From: Physella acuta
Taxonomy: Eukaryota > Mollusca > Gastropoda > Physidae
Assembly: GCF_028476545.1 (NCBI RefSeq)
Contig: NW_026731886.1
Coordinates: 1-64,000 of the forward strand
Direction of reading: 5' to 3'
Length of the DNA stretch: 64,000 bases
A model generated the notes under the pieces. The model had not been told where the DNA came from. It saw only the letters and a program-made list of their open reading frames with translations, and made no database searches. This document shows positions 26,201 through 37,685 of the stretch, piece by piece. Made by a program: the position numbers and the translations under genes. Numbering within the stretch: position 1 is the stretch's first letter; each line of letters starts with the position of its first letter.

Positions 26201-27881
26201 AAAAACAAATTTAGTTAGGTGCAAGAGTGGAAAATTTCTCCGTAACCTTGTTGAGCCAGTGTCAGAGAGGACATACAACATACTCACTGACATCATACAG
26301 CGACGTAACACTGCTGAACAGGGAAGTCCAGATAAGGTATGTCATTTAGAGGAACAGCTGTTCTAGGCTATAATTTAACTTTTTAAAAATGTCTGTAAAC
26401 ATGCAGTAAATAAGAAATATAACAGAGGGGGTTGTGTGTCTATTATCAATAGCTAGTCATGACTTAAGAATTCTGTCTTTCCCCCAGCCTGTCAGTAGTG
26501 GAGGGAGCATGTCTGGCCGCAGATGTACCTGTGTCTTACAGTCTTACCTGGACCAGACAGCCGTGGTCAGCTCCCATCTAGACCAGCAGATGATGTCGGA
26601 CATCAGGTTCTCCTCTCAGACCCCCACACGCATTCCTTGTCTGCTGACACAGTTCAGGTAACTTCTTTCTTGTGTGTACTGCCAGTTTGTGGGCTTTTTA
26701 AGGTATGTGTACATGACTTGAAAGCCTTAAGTGTTGTGGTGTATATGTGAACATGACGTAAAAGCTTTGTGTTGTGGTGTATATGTGAACATGATGTAAA
26801 AGCTTTGTGTTATGGTGTGTATGTGAACATGACGTAAAAGCTTTGTGTTGTGGTGTATATGTGAACATGATGTAAAAGCTTTGTGTTATGGTGTGTATGT
26901 GAACATGACGTAAAAGCTTTGTGTTGTGGTGTATATGTGAACATGACGTAAAAGCTTTGTGTTGTGGTGTGTATGTAAACATGATGTGAAAGCCTTGTTT
27001 TGGTGTATATGTGAACATGATGTAAAAGCTTTGTGTTATGGTGTGTATATGAACATGACATAAAAGCTTTATGTGCTGTGTAGATCACCAGCCATTATGG
27101 ACACAGAAGAAGAAGCACCCAGTGAAGTGAACAGTGTCTCCACCAAACCTAGAGGACCAAAGAAGGCAGTGGTAAGTTTTTTTTGTATTTGTCTGGCCAA
27201 AACATAAACGGTTTACTATTGTATGTATAATTTTTGTAAGGTCAAGGATGTTGTGTAACACTTGTAAGGTCAAGGATGTTGTGTAACACTTGTAAGGTCA
27301 AGGATGTTGTGTAACACTTGTAAGGTCAAGGATGTTATATCTAACCCAGGTGTCTGCTGCTCTGTACATTGATGCTGATCAAGATGCAGTGCTGTCACAA
27401 GGGACACTAAGCTCTGTGGATGTTATCCCCAGGTAATTCACATCCACATTTGGTAGTTGTCTCCCTAGGTAATCCCCCAAGTTTGGTAGTTGTCTCCCCA
27501 TGTTTGTTTCAGACAAAATGTTATTGTTTATTGCTAACGAGCTCATGCAAATTTTGCAGCAAGACCATCGCACATCCACGCCCTGATCACGTTACCACAA
27601 CAAGCCTTCGAGAAACCACCACCAGCTCGGTTGTTGTACGCAATGCCAAGGGAAGTAAACGATGTATTGTCTCCTCCAAAGATCAGGAAAACCTGACTCT
27701 CTACCCTGGACAGGATGCAAGCAAGGCGAAGCTGCCCTGTCAGCAGACGCTCGTGTTGACTGACTCCCCAAAGTCATCCAGAGCTGGTCACCAACAGGGG
27801 AAGTCATCTAAGTCATGTCGGAGACGCCTTTTGCCTCAGGTCAAAGGTCAGGCCAAAATAACCGGCTTCTTTAGGATATAA
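23257..27881 (+). CDS. PARPBP: PARPBP (PARI), PCNA-interacting inhibitor of homologous recombination
   Basis: Ten coding exons: 23257-23409, 23551-23925, 24366-24626, 25044-25208, 25894-26048, 26171-26336, 26488-26657, 27084-27171, 27350-27432, 27560-27881. They join in phase into 645 residues (human is 579). A splice acceptor directly precedes the ATG, so a 5' non-coding exon lies upstream; a second ATG follows at once. Diagnostic matches to animal PARPBP are NERTTL near the N-terminus, VFNIPERGLDITAF...HLKHEAQ, LGGSGYAP and the C-terminal canonical PIP box QAKITGFF. The known protein has a UvrD-like fold without helicase activity, binds PCNA and RAD51 at forks and restrains recombination. 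Exon 3 carries an internal duplication (GHIPSTPTVL/GHTPSTPSVL). A minisatellite containing the exon 4 donor and another containing the PIP box flank coding sequence. Confidence 0.93.
23975..24345. repeat. about 37-bp minisatellite in PARPBP intron 2, about 10 copies
   Basis: The unit contains TTTAGCCTGAGATAATTTAT. The array fills most of the intron between exons 2 and 3 and stops about 20 bp before the exon 3 acceptor. Confidence 0.88.
24990..25083 (+). repeat. two-copy duplication across the PARPBP exon 4 acceptor
   Basis: The segment ATTTTGATTGAGGACATTTT with the following bases to CCTACT..ACACT occurs at about 24993 in the intron and again from 25044 as the true start of exon 4, about 51 bp apart. 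The exon start was therefore copied into the intron, or the reverse. Confidence 0.85.
25190..25675 (+). repeat. 36-bp minisatellite containing the PARPBP exon 4 splice donor, 13 copies
   Basis: Each unit carries TCATTGTATCAG (exon end) followed by GTGAGTGATGTGACATTT (intron start). The authentic exon ends at 25208 in the first unit. The period is 36 bp, so the exon frame stays open through all units as a 12-residue repeat of the type GLSLYQVSDVTF, to a stop at 25673. Every unit keeps a GTGAGT; the last has lost the preceding CAG. Confidence 0.95.
26720..27083 (+). repeat. 38-bp minisatellite in PARPBP intron 7, about 9 copies, ending at the acceptor
   Basis: The unit contains AAAGCTTTGTGTTGTGGTGT. 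The last, diverged unit (AAAAGCTTTATGTGCTGTGTAG) supplies the acceptor used before exon 8 at 27084. Confidence 0.88.
27230..27349 (+). repeat. 28-bp minisatellite in PARPBP intron 8, 4 copies
   Basis: The unit contains GTAAGGTCAAGGATGTTGTG. The last unit runs into the exon 9 acceptor (CTAACCCAG). Confidence 0.88.
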
Positions 27882-28244
27882 GATCAGGCCAAAATAACCG
27901 GCTTCTTTAGGATATAAGATAAGGCCAAAATAACCGGCTTCTTTAGGATATAAGATCAGATCAAAATAACCGGCTTCTTTAGGATATAAGATCAGGCCAA
28001 AATAACCAGCTTCTTTAGGATATAAGATCAGGCCAAAATAACCGACTTCTTTAGGATATAAGATCAGATCAAAATAACCGGCTTCTTTAGGATATAAGAT
28101 CAGATCAAAATAACCGGCTTCTTTAGGATATAAGATCAGATCAAAATAACCGGCTTCTTTAGGATATAAGATCAGGCCAAAATAACCGGCTTCTTTAGGA
28201 TATAAGATCAGGCCAAAATAACTGGCTTTTTTGAGATTAACTTT
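27849..28244 (+). repeat. 36-bp minisatellite made of the PIP-box coding segment plus stop, 11 copies
   Basis: The first unit is the real C-terminus of PARPBP (QAKITGFFRI, stop at 27879-27881). Ten more units follow with no spacer and in the same frame, each reading Q/K-x-K-I-T-x-F-F and, except at the diverged right end, closed by its own TAA. Variation includes GCC/ATC at the second codon and one AAG at the first. Confidence 0.96.
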
Positions 28245-29150
28245 GAAGGTTAGACCAAAATAACCCTCAATTTTTTTAAAGTTTTGATAAAACTAGATTT
28301 GTTTTATCCTCCTGTCATTCCTTCTCACATCATTTCAGTGGTAGGGTTTAGTGACCTCTGTAGTGGTTTATGTTGTCAGTGACCCCTGCAATGGTTCATG
28401 TTAGTGACCCCTGTAGTGGTAGGGTTCAGTGACCCCTGTAGTGGTAGGGTTCAGTGACCCCTGTAGTGGTAGGGTTCAGTGACCCCTGGAGTGGTTTATG
28501 TTGTCAGTGACCCCTGGAGTGGTCGGGTTCTGTCAGTGACCCCTGCAGTGGAAGTGTCCTGTCTGTGACCCCTGCAGTGGTAGGGTTCTGTCAGTGACCC
28601 CTGCTAATGAATAGCTGAAAGAGTGAGCGTGTACTTTATATGTTCATGTAAATGTCAATACGTGATTTAAATAGTACAGCAGGTAAATTGTAAGTTATTG
28701 TAACTTAAATTATGCTGTTGTTCATGACTTGAAACTAACACGACCCCTGAATATTTCCCAACATACTTTGTTGTGCCAGAATTTTCTGGATCTTTCTGGA
28801 GCAGCTTGTCTTGTTACATTTTTTATATATGGGCTTTCATACACTGGATATCTGGTTATGGTAAAGTTTTTCTTTTACATGTGTTGGTTTATGTATTTTA
28901 TTGTAAAGCTTTTAATTAATTTAATGCAGCTTGATGAACTAATTTTAAATTTTTTAAATGTAAGTTTTAGAAACAGAGAAATAATATATTTGAGATGAGT
29001 TCATTTAATTGATTACATTTTATTGTCATTGAATGCAATAATTTTAAAAGTGCAATTATTATTTATTGTAAGTTAATTAATTGATTTTAATGTATTTTCA
29101 TGTAAGTGAGAATAAAAGAATGTTAGCTACTGAATAAACACTGGTCATCA
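27882..29150 (+). other. probable PARPBP 3'UTR
   Basis: After the PIP-box array comes a second array at 28330-28612, with a unit of about 25 bp containing GTGACCCCTGTAGTGGTAGG. AT-rich sequence follows, with polyadenylation-like AATAAA motifs at about 29110 and 29134. The end of the transcript is inferred. Confidence 0.45.
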
Positions 29151-29929
29151 ATAGCAAGTTGTCCCCCTTGACCAGCTGACTTGTACCTTGTTGTATGGTA
29201 GATAACCCAGGTTTTTACAATTCCTTTTAGAAGTTTATCTTTGACAAATGTAGTCCACTGACTGCCAGTAGAAAATGTCAGTCATAAAGCTGACAAACAG
29301 CTGATTTGTCAGTGGACAGATGAGAAGCAAGGTCTAGTTAACTTTTGTGTAGATTACAATAACATTGTCATTCGATTACATATTTAAATATAGGGAACCT
29401 CGAGCTGCTAAACTGGCAAGATGAACTACCTTGCTTATTTATGGGGGGACTAGTTTGGTTGGAGTTTGTTTTCTACAGGGTTGGCCAATGGTATAGTTAC
29501 TTCCCCTGGATCTATTAAACAACAGCTTTGTCAAACTTTATTATTACCTGTCACGTGAGTGATTGATCTGCTCATTTGAGCCAAAAACCTATCAGTTTCC
29601 TGTTAGCTTAATCACCCTACGGCAGCAAGAAGGCGTAAAAGTAATTTAGTATACGTGTATCATGTGATGTGTCACAAATTGAAATAAATGATCCAAAATG
29701 TAGCTATAACTAATGTAAAATTGTATGAAGAATAAATTATCTATAATGTGTCATTTAAAAATACATCTTGTCAAATGTATGACGAGCTAAAATATGTTGT
29801 GTAAAGAAACATGACGGACCCAACTTTTGAACTGTACCAAAAACTCCGACTAGGCTACACATTAGGATGGGACAACCGGTACAAGCGAGATGGGTAGAAG
29901 AACATTTGAAGCGAGGCCACCTCTTATGG
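29151..29929. other. spacer between PARPBP and the CAP gene, no gene seen
   Basis: Unique-looking AT-rich sequence. No exon, RNA gene or transposon end is recognised. Confidence 0.45.
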
Positions 29930-30130
29930 CCATATATTGAGGTTGAGAATAACATTTGAAGCGAGGCCATCTTATGGCCATATTTTGAGGTTGAGAATAA
30001 CATTTGAAACGAGGCCATCTTATGGCCATATATTGAGGTTGAGAATAACATTTGAAGCGAGGCCATCTTATGGCCATATATTGAGGTTGAGAATAACATT
30101 TGAAGCGAGGCCATCTTATGGCCATATATT
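29930..30130. repeat. about 48-bp minisatellite, about 4-5 copies
   Basis: The unit contains AACATTTGAAGCGAGGCCAT and TTATGGCCATATATTGAGG. It sits upstream of the CAP-protein gene. Confidence 0.9.
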
Positions 30131-30408
30131 TGTTGAGTGTGGAAGCCATTAAACAGTTGTTGACGACAATGTATAAACCTATCCCCTTGGGCAGTATGAG
30201 AGAACTTTATTATAAGGGAGGCCACTCACTTAATCACAAAGACATGGCTGGTGTTGGGTGTTGTGTATGCAGGGGGAGGGGGGTTAGGATCGTGTCGTCG
30301 TCCCCCCCCCCCCGCTGATAACTTATGGAGCACTGGTAAGCTGCAGAGATCACGTGATACCCTATAGCCAGTGTGGCAGGTATATGGGCGGGTGAGCCAA
30401 CAGGTGTA

Positions 30409-30500
30409 CCAGCATTGTGGGACCGTCATCCTGACGAGCGATATCAAGGTGAGTTTCTATAACCGTCACAGTGACTAGCGATATCAAGGTGAGTTTCTCT
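30409..30500 (+). repeat. 40-bp two-copy duplication carrying a splice donor upstream of the CAP gene
   Basis: The segment GAGCGATATCAAGGTGAGTT occurs with donors after 30448 and again after 30488, exactly 40 bp apart. It is a plausible end of a 5' non-coding exon of the CAP gene whose donor has been duplicated. Exon status is inferred from the donor quality only. Confidence 0.5.
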
Positions 30501-30766
30501 CTAGGTTACACTAGTTCAACACTACTTCTTTAATCACACTTCTTTTTGAACCAGACACTAATCCTCAGTGCTATCAACACATTCGATCTTTAAAAACAGA
30601 ATCGACCATACGGTATTTGAAGCTTATTCTAAACTACTGTCATGACTTATCAAGATACTGACAATTATACATACACATTATTATATATGTAGACTATATA
30701 TAAATCTTTTCTTCTACTCCGTCATAAAATCTATGCCGCCGGAATAAATTATCCAGTCCATAAAAC

Positions 30767-33700
30767 ATGGCGTTGATGAGTCTGGTCCAGATTGTGCTTA
30801 GCCTGGTCCTAACGTGTCAGTCAGAAGCCCAGTCGACCCTTGACCCCACGGCCAGTGTCGTCATGACAACAGAGAGCGGGTTCGATGAGCAGCTGAGAGC
30901 CCAAATGTTGACCCTCAACAACGAGTACAGGCAGGACGAATACGAGGCTGGAGATATGAACAAACTGGTGCGTCTGTATGTCTGTCTGCCCGTCTTCCTG
31001 TCTGCCTGCCAGTCTTCCTGTCTGTCTACCTGCATGTCGTCTGTTACCTGTCTGCTCGTCTTTCTGCCTGCCTGTCTGTCTGCCTGTCAACCTGCTTGTC
31101 CGTCTTCCTGTTTGTGTGTCAGCCTGAATGTCCTTCTTCCTTTTTAAAGAAGCTACCAGTGACCAAACATTAAAATATTCAATATGTTTGTGTATGTGTA
31201 TTTTTCCGCTGTAGTTTCAAGGGAGGTAAGAGCAACTCTAAACTATGTAGTTTTCAATCTAGATTTCCTTCCCTTTAATTGGAGCCCGAAAATTTTGGCA
31301 GTTTGATATTACGTTAGGGTTCATCCACTTATGACGTACGTCCACGGGAGGAGGGGGGGGGGGGGGGGGCGGGGGGACACGACATGTAATAGAATTGACA
31401 TGTTCCACGCGGACGCGTGTGAACTTTTATTTTAATAGGGAATTCCAAGAAACGTTACAAAATTTTCTTTTTATACATTTATTAGGTATCGTTAAAATTG
31501 AGATTAGAAAAATCTATATCATCATAGGAATGATAAGCTCTTATACCATTACGTCTTATGTTGCTGGCCTAATATTGATATGAAAGGCAAGGTACGGGGG
31601 GGGGGAGTGGAGGTGAGCTGGAGTCAGGTACCTACATGTACCTTGACAGTGTGATCACACACACACACACCCTAACTAAATCCCGCTTGCTTCCAGTTTC
31701 ACTAAAAAGGCTCACAGTATGCCACCTATAAGCAGACCTAGTTTGGGTGAAACCACGTAATGTAAGATGCTGTCATGAAAGGATTTCTACTGCCGTGGTT
31801 GCGAGTTTTTATGTTTTCCTCTCCTGTGTCTCAAGGATTGGTCGCCATTACTGGAGGCGTATGCCGCCAACCACACGGAGAAATGTGATTTCCGACACCA
31901 GGAGAACTCGTCATGGGGAGAGAACCTGTACCGCAGCACCGACGCCATCACTCCCCTGGACACCATCTTCGGCGGCATGCAGGCCTGGCATCTGGAGCAC
32001 TACAACATCAAACAAAGTCCCTCGGGGTATGTGGACTGCTGCTCAGAGACAAAGAAGACATGTTGTCATTTCACACAAGTTAGTTGCCGCCCATTTCTTG
32101 TATTTTGTACAAGTTAGTTGCCTCCCATTTTTAAAATTTCACTCAAGTAAGTTACTTCCCATAGATTGTATTTCACACAAGTTAGTTACCTCCCATAGAT
32201 TGTATTTCACATAAGTTTGTTACCTACTATTTTTGTATACAAGTTAGTTATCTTCTAATTATACTGTCACACAAACTGATTGCTTCCCATTTCTTGTATT
32301 TTACACAAGTTGTTTAACCCCCCCCCCCCCTCCCCCCATTTGTTAACTTTATCTGGCATATAGGCCTCTAAACTTTAACTGGCATATGAGCCTCTAAACT
32401 TTATATGGCATATAGGCCTCTAAACTTTATCTGGCATATAGGCCTCTAAACTTTATCTGGCATATAGGCCTCTAAACTTTATCTGGCATATAAGCCTCTA
32501 AACTTTATATGGCATATAGGCCTCTAAACTTTATCTGGCATATAGGCCTCTAAACTTTATATGATATATGGCATATAGGCCTCTAAACTTTATCTGGCAT
32601 ATAAGCCTCTAAACTTTATATGGCATATAAGCCTCTAAACTTTATCTGGCATATAAGCCTCTAAACTTTAGCTGGCATATAAGCCTCTAAACTTTAGCTG
32701 GCATATAGGCCTCTAAACTTTATCTGGCATATAGGCCTCTAAACTTTATCTGGCATATAGGCCTCTAAACTTTATCTGGCATATGAGCCTCTAAACTTTA
32801 TATGGCATATAGGCCTCTAAACTTTATCTGGCATATAGGCCTCTAAACTTTATCTGGCATATAGGCCTCTAAACTTTATCTGGCATATAAGCCTCTAAAC
32901 TTTATATGGCATATAGGCCTCTAAACTTTATCTGGCATATAGGCCTCTAAACTTTATATGATATATGGCATATAGGCCTCTAAACTTTATCTGGCATATA
33001 AGCCTCTAAACTTTATATGGCATATAAGCCTCTAAACTTTATCTGGCATATAAGCCTCTAAACTTTATATGGCATATAAGCCTCTAAACTTTATCTGGCA
33101 TATAAGCCTCTAAACTTTAGCTGGCATATAAGCCTCTAAACTTTATATGGCATATAAGCCTCTAAACTTTATCTGGCATATAAGCCTCTAAACTTTATAT
33201 GGCATATAAGCCTCTAAACTTTATCTGGCATATAAGCCTCTAAACTTTAGCTGGCATATAAGCCTCTAAACTTTAGCTGGCATATAGGCCTCTATGAAAA
33301 AAAAAAAATCTCCTGTGCTTCAGCTTGTGTGGGCCAGAACTGAGTATGTGGGCTGTGCTATGAAAAAATGTGCCACACTGACCGGAGAAATTGTCTATAC
33401 AAATGCTTGGTTCATGGCTTGCTATTATTACCCACCGTAAGTACAGCACTTTTATGCAATACTGGCGTACTAGCAGCACGTAGTAGCAGCGTGTTGCTAT
33501 GATCTCAGAAGAAAGAAAATACAAGGAAACTCGTTACAACATTTAAGTGCTACCAATCACTAATGGTCTATTTTTAGATAATTGGCCCATTGAGGGAAAA
33601 ATACAACAGGCACAAGGACAATAATGTTTATTTTATTTCTCTTAACCTAAGCCTGTAGGTACACTAATATTTACTTTACCCCTCCCCCCACACGTACGCA

Positions 33701-34450
33701 CTCAACTACCACATGTACACTCTCCAGAGGGAATGTCCTGACCGAACAACCCTACCAGCGTACAAGTGCCGGTCAGTGTAGTTTGTGTGGCCCCACCAAC
33801 CCTGATTGTGATAATGGACTTTGTTACTTTGGTATGTATCATCATGTATGTAGGACCTATCATACAACTTTGTTATGTACCATACAACTATGGTATGTAT
33901 CATATGACTTAAGTATGTGTATAGGCCCTATCATACAACCATGGTATGTATCATACAACTATGGTATGTATCTTACAGAAAAGTCAAACATTTAAATCAA
34001 TTACAAATTTTATAAACTACAGATAGTTTTATGGGGCGCTTCTATGTTTATGGTGGTTTTCAAATAGTCGTAGCTACATTTTTTTTGTTTTTTTTCAAAT
34101 TATTGTTAAACATTTTTGATTTCAAGTAGCCATTGAATAGTCAGAGCACTTCAATACTGTTTTGGTAGTTATTTTACAGGGATAGTCAACAGATAACAAA
34201 AATGTTATGTTTTATAGAGCTGATGTATATGTAATATGTTTAAAATAGTATGTTGTATATAGACTTCTGATGTATACATTTCATTGGTTTAAAAATTTTT
34301 TATATAGACTTCTGTTGTATATTTCATTGGTTTAAAATAATGTTTTATATAGACTTCTAATGTATATTTCATTGGTTTAAAATAATGTTTTATATAGACT
34401 TCTAATGTATATTTCATACGTTTCATTCTTCAGATACCAAGAGGTGTTAA
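30767..34450 (+). CDS. secreted CAP-superfamily (CRISP/antigen-5/PR-1) protein
   Basis: Five coding exons: 30767-30967, 31836-32078, 33324-33436, 33728-33831, 34434-34450, all in phase, giving 225 residues. An N-terminal signal peptide (MALMSLVQIVLSLVLTCQSE) predicts secretion. CAP landmarks follow in order: the LNNEYRQDE helix, WSPLLEAYAANHTEKC, SWGENLY, CCHFTQLVWARTEYVGCA (CAP1) and CYYYPPGN (CAP2), then a short cysteine-rich tail ending DTKRC. There is no CRISP ion-channel-regulatory domain. The cavity residues His of HFTQ, Glu of GENLY and Glu of WHLEH remain. The usual first His (L-x-x-H-N-x-x-R) is Asn here, so metal binding may be altered. CAP proteins are common in mollusc mucus, venom and reproductive secretions; the role here is unknown. 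An alternative last exon may exist at 34974. Confidence 0.9.
30968..31140 (+). repeat. CTGTCTGCCTGC-type microsatellite directly after CAP exon 1
   Basis: Imperfect TCTGCCTG/TCTTCCTG repeats start right at the exon 1 donor (GTGCGTCTGTATGTCTGTCT). Confidence 0.8.
31141..31835 (+). other. rest of CAP intron 1; G run and possible transposon end
   Basis: Contains a G run at about 31357-31377. Before it is a GGGTTCATCCACTTATGACG motif that resembles ends of invertebrate DNA transposons, but no partner end was found. A (CA)n stretch lies near 31656. Confidence 0.35.
32064..32320 (+). repeat. degenerate minisatellite containing the CAP exon 2 splice donor, about 6-7 copies
   Basis: Units of about 30-40 bp of the type CATTTCACACAAGTTAGTTG repeat the last bases of exon 2 (ending 32078) and its GTTAGT donor into the intron. 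Copies vary in length and sequence. A C run follows at 32317-32337. Confidence 0.85.
32345..33295 (+). repeat. 26-bp minisatellite in CAP intron 2, about 36 copies
   Basis: The unit is TAAACTTTATCTGGCATATA plus GGCCTC, with GCTGG/TATGG and AAGCCTC variants. It includes a longer internal duplication, seen where the TATGATATATGG variant recurs near 32560 and 32955. It ends about 28 bp before the exon 3 acceptor. Confidence 0.95.
33832..33980 (+). repeat. degenerate GTATGTATCATACAACTATG repeats after the CAP exon 4 donor
   Basis: About six imperfect copies begin at the donor itself (GTATGTATC), so the 5' splice site is again part of the repeated unit. Confidence 0.7.
33981..34433 (+). repeat. 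CAP intron 4 with a roughly 43-bp repeat, about 4 copies
   Basis: Between about 34220 and 34420 the unit contains TATATAGACTTCTAATGTAT and TTTCATTGGTTTAAAATAAT. It ends just before the exon 5 acceptor. Confidence 0.75.
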
Positions 34451-34973
34451 ACAGGTGACTTCTAGTACATGAATACAAAATATCTTTTTTTTACAAGATT
34501 TGTTCTCTCAACTTGGTGTTTTAATTCAACATTGGACCTCATCATAAAAAAAATAATAGATGCTTGCAAGAGATTCTCGTTTCTTAAATCAACCTCTTTA
34601 TTTTCCAGAAATGTGATCATACAGCAATGATGTTTGGTTCCAGTCATTGTTTGTTAATTAAATAGCAATTTTGTTTAAAAATTTCCAGTAACTATTAAGT
34701 TTGTAGTTAATTAATATTTTTGTTAGGTTAATTTGCTGTAATAAATGTTGGTTAAATAGCAGTTTTGTTAAAATATAAAAATTTCAATAACATGTTATTG
34801 CCGGATAAATCTCTATTTGATGAAAGAAATTAATACATGTACAAAAACTACTGATGTAGATTCTTCATATAGAATATGATGTTGATTATATGAATACAAG
34901 ATTTTGACAAGCCTTTGAATGTCCAAAGATTGAACCTTATTATAATGATCCTACTTGTTTAAAACCCATTCAG

Positions 34974-34999
34974 ATTGTGCCATCAGCACTGGACAGTAA
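34974..34999 (+). other. candidate alternative last coding exon of the CAP gene
   Basis: A second good acceptor (CCCATTCAG) precedes a segment that, joined to exon 4 in phase, reads DCAISTGQ then stop. This is an alternative to DTKRC at 34434-34450. A donor-like GTGAGT follows at about 35014. It could equally be chance. Confidence 0.3.
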
Positions 35000-36246
35000 A
35001 CTCCTGACATGGTGGGTGAGTACCCTTGGCCATGTTCAGTGGAGATGGTCAGATATCTGACCCATCTTTCCTGTTAGCCATAGATTTTTTCCCTTACAAC
35101 AATTTTGATGTCATAAAAAAAAATTTCTGTCTAGCTGGCAACTAACTTTGTTCTTAAGAAATGGAAACTCTTCACAATCAAAAACATTAAATTGAAAATA
35201 AAACAACACAGTTTTTTTTATCATGAATTATATTTATTATTGAAATGAATGAGTCAATCAGTCGGACGTGGCGACTACTACGCCAAAACTTTCACTCGAA
35301 TAAACTGAAAATGTAATGAGCACCAACCAGCCGGGGTGATGAAGAAACAAATAAACTGGTTCACTGGCTTCAAGGTACACAAGGAGATGAACTTTAAAAA
35401 ATCTGAGTTTTGTTTGAAACAGCTCTGGCAAGACTCATTTAGTAGAGAAAACCAAAGATAGAATATCTGGGGACCCTGACAACCAAAGTTATAGAATATC
35501 TGGAGACCTCTGACATGGAGTAGAGAGAACCAAAGATGGCTGAAAATCTCTGACTGGAAAAAAAACAACCTTGAGATTACTGGGACAAGCCAAGAGAAAC
35601 AAGGGCCACAACCAGGACTGGCTTAAGTAGAACAGACTTACCACTCCTAGCAGGTGTTAATACATCAAACAATGATAAATAGCTGACTTGGTTAATTCAA
35701 TGATTTGAATGGGATAATGAAACAAAATTGATGGCTTGATAAGCCACTGAAGGGATGAAATGTGCTGACTACTGCCTCTTTGGTTTCTACTTTCTAATTG
35801 AGCTTCTGCTAACTCACTCTTGGTCTAAATACAAGGGTCACCCTCAAATAAAACAGGGGTCACCTACTGTAGGGGTCACCTACGGGTCACCAAACATGTC
35901 AGTCAACAGCTAAATCAAAAGCGTATTAGCTTGACCCACAATTTGATCTCATGAACTTTACACAGATCCTGCTTCTGACTTGATGTGTTTAACAATAAAA
36001 ATACCACAAGATTCCTGACGTAGAATACAACTCAAATGAAACTGACAATTATGCAAAATATGTTCTATTGGTCCTCAGTGGGGTGTTTAAATCTCTAGCG
36101 CCAATGATTTGTAGCAAAAACACATTTAGAAAAACCATAACAACACTTACCACAAAGCATATGGAAGGTACATTGTCTATTCTAATAGCATCATACAATA
36201 AAAATAATGTGTGGCTTTCATGTTGATCTGTGAGAGCTAATATTGG

Positions 36247-36572
36247 GGTCCTCAACATGTTTGGTGACCACATGTTTGGTTACCACATGTTTGGTCACCA
36301 CACACTTGGTCACCACACACTTGGTCACCACACGTTTGGTCACCACATGTTTGGTCACCACATGTTTGGTCACCACATGTTTGGTCACCACATGTTTGGT
36401 CACCACATGTTTGGTCACCACATGTTTGGTCACCACATGTTTGGTCACCACATGTTTGGTCACCACATGTTTGGTCACCACACACTTGGTCACCATCTGT
36501 TTGGTCACCACATGTTTGGTCACCACACACTTGGTCACCACATGTTTGGTCACCACATGTTTGGTCACCACA
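36247..36572. repeat. 15-bp minisatellite, about 21 copies
   Basis: The unit is ATGTTTGGTCACCAC with ACACTTGGTCACCAC variants. The 15-bp period leaves false open frames on both strands. Confidence 0.95.
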
Positions 36573-37114
36573 TATTACTAGATGAAAACTTCATGAATAC
36601 TTTCTTAGAAGATCAAGTCAGAGTTATAAATAGTATACACAGAGATAGAGATAAATAAATAAACCAATCATACGCAAGCAGCCCAGCATGTGATGACAAC
36701 ATCAATCAATGGATGTGTAATTAAATGGTACAAAAAATATCATTAGAAAACAAAAAAAATCATCCAGAATTGATCTGGAGCTACTTTACATGACAATGAG
36801 AAAAAATGTAAATGACAACTGACCTAGTGACAACTGGTCTAACGACAACTGTCAAGATATGTTGCCCAAATTAAACTGGCCTACTTCTTGCTTCGTACAG
36901 TAAACAAAATTTGGTCACAGTTTTGACCATTCTACTGGCCACAAAAATAAAATAAAAAAAATTGTTTTTTTTTATCAAACTGAATATGCACGAGTTCTTA
37001 TTTAACCAATCGTTTCACTGCTAAGAATAACAACTGTATTCTGCTTGCATGATGGCCATTTGATACTGATTCACTGTCTGCTGGCCACATTTTATACTGT
37101 GCTTACATCTTTGG

Positions 37115-37685
37115 CCACATTTCTGTGCTAGCTAGCAACAGGGCCATTAGAATGTGATTTCTGTGCTAGCAACAGGGCCATTACAATGTGATTTCTGTGC
37201 TAGCAACAGGGCCATTAGAGTGTGATTTCTGTGCTAGCAACAGGGCCATTAGAATGTGATTTCTGTGCTAGCTACATTGCCATTAGAATGTGATTTCTGT
37301 GCTAGCTAGCAACAGGGCCATTAGAATGTGATTTCTGTGCTAGCAACAGGGCCATTAGAATGTGATTTCTGTGCTAGCAACAGGGCCATTAGAGTGTGAT
37401 TTCTGTGCTAGCAACAGGGCCATTAGAATGTGATTTCTGTGCTAGCAACTGGGCCATTACAATGTGATTTCTGTGCTAGCAACAGGGCCATTAGAATGTG
37501 ATTTCTGTGCTAGCAACAGGGCCATTAGAATGTGATTTCTGTGCTAGCAACAGGGCCATTAGAATGTGATTTCTGTGCTAGCAACAGGGCCATTAGAATG
37601 TGATTTCTGTGCTAGCAACAGGGCCATTAGAATGTGATTTCTGTGCTAGCAACAGGGCCATTACAATGTGATTTCTGTACTGTCT
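37115..37685. repeat. 34-bp minisatellite, about 16 copies
   Basis: The unit contains CTGTGCTAGCAACAGGGCCA and TTAGAATGTGATTT. A few units have CTAGCTAGCAAC or CTACATTGCC variants. Confidence 0.93.

Noticed and set aside
31310-31450. Possible DNA-transposon end (GGGTTCATCCACTTATGACG)
   Set aside because: No inverted partner or target duplication was found, so no element can be bounded.
32016-32025. Earlier GTATGT donor in CAP exon 2
   Set aside because: Splicing there would remove the CCHFTQ segment and break the phase to exon 3. The GTTAGT donor at 32079 restores the full CAP1 motif.
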